Part shown: positions 62,190-64,000 of the stretch, one piece after another
Numbering within the stretch: the first letter of the stretch is position 1
Layout of the letters: each line of letters opens with the position of its first letter
Source of the DNA: Gigantopelta aegis
Taxonomy: Eukaryota > Mollusca > Gastropoda > Neomphalida > Peltospiridae
Assembly: GCF_016097555.1 (NCBI RefSeq)
Contig: NC_054713.1
Span: forward strand, 5,704,887 to 5,768,886
Direction of reading: 5' to 3'
Length of the DNA stretch: 64,000 nt
Notes under the pieces: model-generated
Told to the model about the DNA's origin: nothing
Database searches by the model: none
Seen by the model: the letters and a program-made list of their open reading frames with translations, nothing else
Translations under genes and position numbers: made by a program

Positions 62190-62305
62190 GTGAATGAATG
62201 AATGAATGAATGAATGTTTAACGACACTCCAGCAGAAAAATACACATCGGCTTTTGGGTGTCAAACAAATGTGTGTGTCTGTGTGTGTGTGTGTGTGTGT
62301 GTCTG
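62190..62305 (-). repeat. R1-type 3' tail and (GT)n
   Basis: GAATGAATGAATG, TTTAACGACACTCCAGCAG, GTGTCAAAC, then GT repeats. Confidence 0.85.
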
Positions 62306-62327
62306 TGTGTATATATCTATCTATCTG

Positions 62328-62330
<3 letters not shown>

Positions 62331-62410
<80 letters not shown>
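62331..62410. repeat. (CT)n microsatellite
   Basis: Counterpart of 25648-25750. Confidence 0.97.
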
Positions 62411-62413
<3 letters not shown>

Positions 62414-62417
62414 GAGT

Positions 62418-62665
62418 TTGTTTTGTTTAACGACACCTCTTGTGTGCATGCATTTACTAATCATCGTCTTATGGATAACCATTTGCGACATATAGTCTTC
62501 AGACAAAACCCTCCTACATTGTTTTATCAGAAGCAAAGGGATATTTTATCTTTCCTAAAAATAGGATAGCACAATGAAAACAATTCGAGAATGGGTTCTC
62601 CGAAAGGATTCGATCCTGCAACGAAAGCAGCTCAGGCGACGACTCTATGAACTGAACTAAATCTC
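62418..62665 (-). mobile_element. SINE S6, complete
   Basis: Reverse head GCGAGATTTAGTTCAGTTCA (A box) and GCAGGATCGAATCC (B box), body with GACATATAGTCTTCAGACAA and tail TTTGTTTAACGACACCTCT. Confidence 0.85.
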
Positions 62666-62931
62666 GCCCACCCCTCGTCCTCCCCTCCCCAGAACACAGT
62701 CCTTTTTGTTTAAAGCGTCCTTCGTGTCTTGTTAAGAGAAGATGCTATATAGTGCAATGCCCTGATTCTTCTTTCACTCCCCACCCCACATTTAGTTTAG
62801 TCTAGGTTCTGTCCTGGCGGCAGCTGCCATCATGCTTGGTGATTCCTTCTGAACATATTCTTTGAAGGTCAGTTTGCCTACAAGCACGAACACCGATTTT
62901 CATTAAACTGAAAAACAAAATGAATACTCAC

Positions 62932-62980
62932 TGATTAACGTCGTCAACCAGTCTACTGACACAGAGGCGTCGATCTGATG
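62932..62980 (-). other. Non-coding first exon of gene B
   Basis: Ends at CA|GTGAGT (donor at 62931); acceptor for exon 1 at 61919. Confidence 0.7.
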
Positions 62981-63003
62981 GTGAGACACGTCAGCTATCC
63001 GCG

Positions 63004-63010
63004 TTTTATA
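63004..63010 (-). promoter_or_regulatory. TATA box of gene B
   Basis: TATAAAA in GGTATAAAACGCGG, conserved with gene A. Confidence 0.7.
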
Positions 63011-63338
63011 CCGAAACCTAGTTTCCGTTTTGACGCGAATGAGTCAGATCGCGCTGGTTGGTTGCTGAAGTGTCTCTGCACTTGAAATACAGAGCAAATT
63101 AAAACCGCCCAGTTTCTAGGTGGCGGATTTATTTTCCTTTTTTCTCCCTTTTTATATATATATATGTTTCCCCCTTTTTGTACACATTTATAAGGGCCAA
63201 ACCTGAGTAAATGAGTAACCTGGGTAACAGAAGTTAAAACAGACAGGGAAAGGCATTACACTGTAATGTGGGATTTCAAATTAAGTAGACGGAAATAACA
63301 GAGGACATGCCGTCGGTGTACTCTCAGGCTTGTACGAA

Positions 63339-63622
63339 CGGGGCGGGATTTAGCTCAGTCGGTTGAGTGCTCGCCTCAGATGGTTTCGTCGCAGGATCGA
63401 ACCACCTCGGTGGATTCATTCAAATGATTGGGTTTTTTTCTCTCGTTATAACTGATCAAAGGCCGTGGTATGTGCTTTCCTGTCCGTGGGAAAGTGCATA
63501 TAAATCAATCACCCCTTGCTGCATTAGAAAAAATGTGTAACAATTAACAAATGTTTCACATGCAATAGGCGATGATTAATTAATCAATGTCTTCTAGTGG
63601 TGTCGTTAAACAAAACAAACGT
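63339..63622 (+). mobile_element. SINE S3 (plus)
   Basis: GGATTTAGCTCAGTCGGTTG head; counterpart of 26669-26938. Confidence 0.9.
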
Positions 63623-63661
63623 TGCTTTATTTTACGTTACATTATGCTAGGTCTCTATCTA

Positions 63662-63990
<329 letters not shown>

Positions 63991-64000
63991 CATCCTTCCT

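Overview
This is an AT-rich animal nuclear segment, very probably from a marine mollusc. It holds spliced genes with GT-AG introns and long TATA-type promoters, no bacterial-style operons, and a dense load of mollusc-type tRNA-derived SINEs, TTAA-flanked MITEs, Tc1/mariner, Harbinger and LTR remnants, and long (AT)n and (CT)n microsatellites. Almost all long open frames are shadows of tandem repeats or decayed transposases.

Layout. 0-4.2 kb: decayed Tc1-like transposase (minus strand) and two arrays of a 46-bp minisatellite that is open in all three forward frames. 4.4-13 kb: SINE-like repeats, a decayed HARBI1-like transposase (7.7-8.4 kb), a second decayed transposon-type protein gene (9.65-10.95 kb), SINEs, a palindromic MITE and a foldback. 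13.16-17.05 kb: a TTAA-flanked non-autonomous element (copy A) carrying a 1.6-kb retroposon that encodes an intact 311-residue protein. 18.4-27.0 kb: segmental duplication copy A with a complete small minus-strand gene (TATA, non-coding exon, signal-peptide exon, Thr/Pro/Ser repeat exon, hydrophobic GPI-type exon). 30.3-31.7 kb: near-intact Tc1 transposon inside an (AT)n tract. 32.0-36.8 kb: a 4.76-kb element with long inverted ends. 37.1 kb: a receptor-tyrosine-kinase-like exon with an in-frame stop. 37.5-40.1 kb: two inverted copies of another element nested in a MITE. 41.1-44.9 kb: copy B of the TTAA element, inserted in a SINE and itself hit by a SINE and a solo LTR. 45-58 kb: MITEs, SINEs, minisatellites and an orphan promoter/first exon at 51.9 kb. 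58.0-63.6 kb: segmental duplication copy B with a paralogue of the mucin-like gene. The end is a long CT tract.

The only genes I believe to be working host genes are the two paralogous mucin-like, probably GPI-anchored, secreted-surface proteins (136 and 73 residues predicted). Their promoter, signal-peptide exon and anchor exon are nearly identical, while the middle exon differs radically. Because many repeats are present twice, the window contains its own empty-site controls for at least five insertions.
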